Below are positions 5,565 to 6,305 of a stretch of 6,305 nucleotides of DNA, piece after piece. The DNA lies in contig DAIERH010000138.1 of the NCBI GenBank assembly GCA_027346925.1, positions 1-6,305 of the forward strand, read 5' to 3'. The notes under the pieces are model-generated. The model was not told the origin of the DNA. It did not search any database and saw only the letters and a program-made list of their open reading frames with translations. The number at the start of each line of letters is the position of its first letter. The stretch's first letter is position 1. The translations under genes were made by a program, and so were the position numbers. Origin of the DNA: Geobacter sp. Lineage in GTDB: Bacteria; Desulfobacterota; Desulfuromonadia; Geobacterales; Pseudopelobacteraceae.

Positions 5565-6260
5565 TCATCCCACGAGTTTTGCGATCCCGAAGGCGGCCGT
5601 CGCCGCCAGGCCTCCCACCAGCACCGTCTGCCAGGCGCTGCGGCCGGGACGATTCGTGGTGAAACGCCCCTTGACGTAGCCGAAGGCAAAGAGCGCCAGC
5701 AGTGTGATACCCACGGAGCCGAGCAGCGCACGGGGAACCGAGGGTATGAAGAAGTACGGGGCCAGCGGCACCAACCCGCCGGCCACATACGACAGGGCGA
5801 TGGTCAGGGCGCTGTTGCGGGCTCGGCAGGGGTCAGGCTCCTCCAGGCCCAGCTCGAACCGCATCATGAAGTTCACCCAGCGCGTGCGGACCGCGCTGAT
5901 CGCGCCGACCACCAGGTTCACCGTCTCTTCCGGCAACCCGTAGCCGTGGAATATCTCCGCCACCTCGGCCCTTTCCTTCTCGGGCAGCTCAAGGGCCTCC
6001 CGCTCCTCCCGCGCCAATTCCGCGGCATAATGCTCGGCATCGGTCCGTGCCGCAAGGTAGCCGCCAAGCCCCATGGCAATGGCGCCCGCCGCCACCTCCG
6101 CCAAGCCGGCGGTTATGATCAGGCCCGTTGAGGCCACCGCCCCCGACAGGCCGGCTGCCAGGGCGAACGGCACGGTCAGGCCGTCCGACATGCCGATCAC
6201 GATGTCGCGCACGGTCTCCGAGGCAGTGAAATGTGTCTCAACATGACTGGTCTGGGGCAT
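5565..6260 (-). CDS. VIT/CCC1-family transporter (iron or manganese)
   Basis: A 231-residue membrane protein of the VIT1/CCC1 family, which moves Fe(II) or Mn(II) out of the cytoplasm. Hydrophobic segments lie at about residues 27-47, 50-70, 149-170, 178-198 and 211-229, giving the usual five. TM1 carries the conserved DGL-xx-PFALAAGLSGA; TM2 has EVAAGAIAMGLGGYLAAR. The cytoplasmic part between TM2 and TM3 is Glu rich (near 76-104) and ends with FMMRFELGLEEP (131-142). Its Met-Met and Glu match the metal-binding domain known from the plant VIT1 structure. The start is taken at ATG 6258-6260 because GGAGG (6266-6270) lies 5 nt upstream. An ATG at 6270-6272 would add four residues, overlaps that RBS and has none of its own. 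It heads the deformylase transcript and lies near a bacterioferritin, consistent with iron handling. Fe versus Mn cannot be decided from sequence. Confidence 0.9.
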   Translation of the reverse strand: MPQTSHVETHFTASETVRDIVIGMSDGLTVPFALAAGLSGAVASTGLIITAGLAEVAAGAIAMGLGGYLAARTDAEHYAAELAREEREALELPEKERAEVAEIFHGYGLPEETVNLVVGAISAVRTRWVNFMMRFELGLEEPDPCRARNSALTIALSYVAGGLVPLAPYFFIPSVPRALLGSVGITLLALFAFGYVKGRFTTNRPGRSAWQTVLVGGLAATAAFGIAKLVG

Positions 6261-6265
6261 TCCAT

Positions 6266-6270
6266 CCTCC
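6266..6270 (-). promoter_or_regulatory. Ribosome binding site of the VIT transporter
   Basis: GGAGG on the minus strand with a 5-nt spacer to the ATG at 6260. It decides the start, since it overlaps the in-frame ATG at 6272. The remaining ~33 bases to the window edge show no recognisable promoter. Confidence 0.6.
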
Positions 6271-6305
6271 ATTGGGCAGACTAACCGCGAGACGTACCCT
6301 TGGTG

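Noticed and set aside
4980..6131. Long plus-strand open frame (383 codons) opposite the deformylase and VIT genes
   Set aside because: Its translation is low in hydrophobic structure, rich in Gly, Arg, His and Gln, and matches no family. The opposite strand has two genes with full catalytic and metal-binding motifs; this is a high-G+C shadow.
1..6305. CRISPR array, tRNA/rRNA genes, toxin-antitoxin or defence system
   Set aside because: No spaced direct repeats, no cloverleaf or rRNA-like stretch, and every gene of reasonable size belongs to a metabolic, iron-handling or transposition family.

Overview
The window looks like a bacterial chromosome fragment with high G+C coding sequence, interrupted by one insertion sequence of visibly lower G+C. 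The gene set (IorB-type molybdenum hydroxylase with its maturation genes, haem-type bacterioferritin, VIT-family iron transporter, IS5-like element) would suit a Geobacter/Desulfuromonadales-type deltaproteobacterium. That placement is an impression from gene style, not proven by any marker here.

Left part (1-2948, plus strand): a molybdenum-hydroxylase module. The first reading frame is open from the window edge to 1520. It is chimeric: about 35-40 codons that read as the end of a CheA ATPase domain and the start of its CheW-like domain run in frame into the C-terminal two thirds of an IorB-type molybdopterin subunit. Next come an XdhC/CoxI-type maturation factor (1547-2389) and a MobA/MocA-like nucleotidyltransferase (2307-2948). 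These two overlap by 83 bp and very probably share a transcript. The Fe-S partner subunit (IorA type) and the N-terminal third of IorB are absent.

Middle (2902-4882): a bacterioferritin gene on the minus strand, with every ferroxidase ligand and the haem methionine, overlaps the nucleotidyltransferase tail to tail. A complete 1.48-kb IS5-family-like element sits 24 bp upstream of its start codon. The element has 17-bp perfect terminal inverted repeats, a 465-aa DDE transposase and a short target duplication (TAAATA or a part of it). It separates the bacterioferritin from its native upstream region.

Right part (4883-6305, minus strand): a VIT/CCC1-type transporter followed 27 bp later by a peptide deformylase, then a rho-independent terminator. 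Before the IS arrived, the order on the minus strand was VIT transporter, deformylase, terminator, bacterioferritin, which is a plausible iron-storage neighbourhood. Apart from the chimeric first gene and the IS, I see no sign of a new multi-gene system, CRISPR array or RNA gene.
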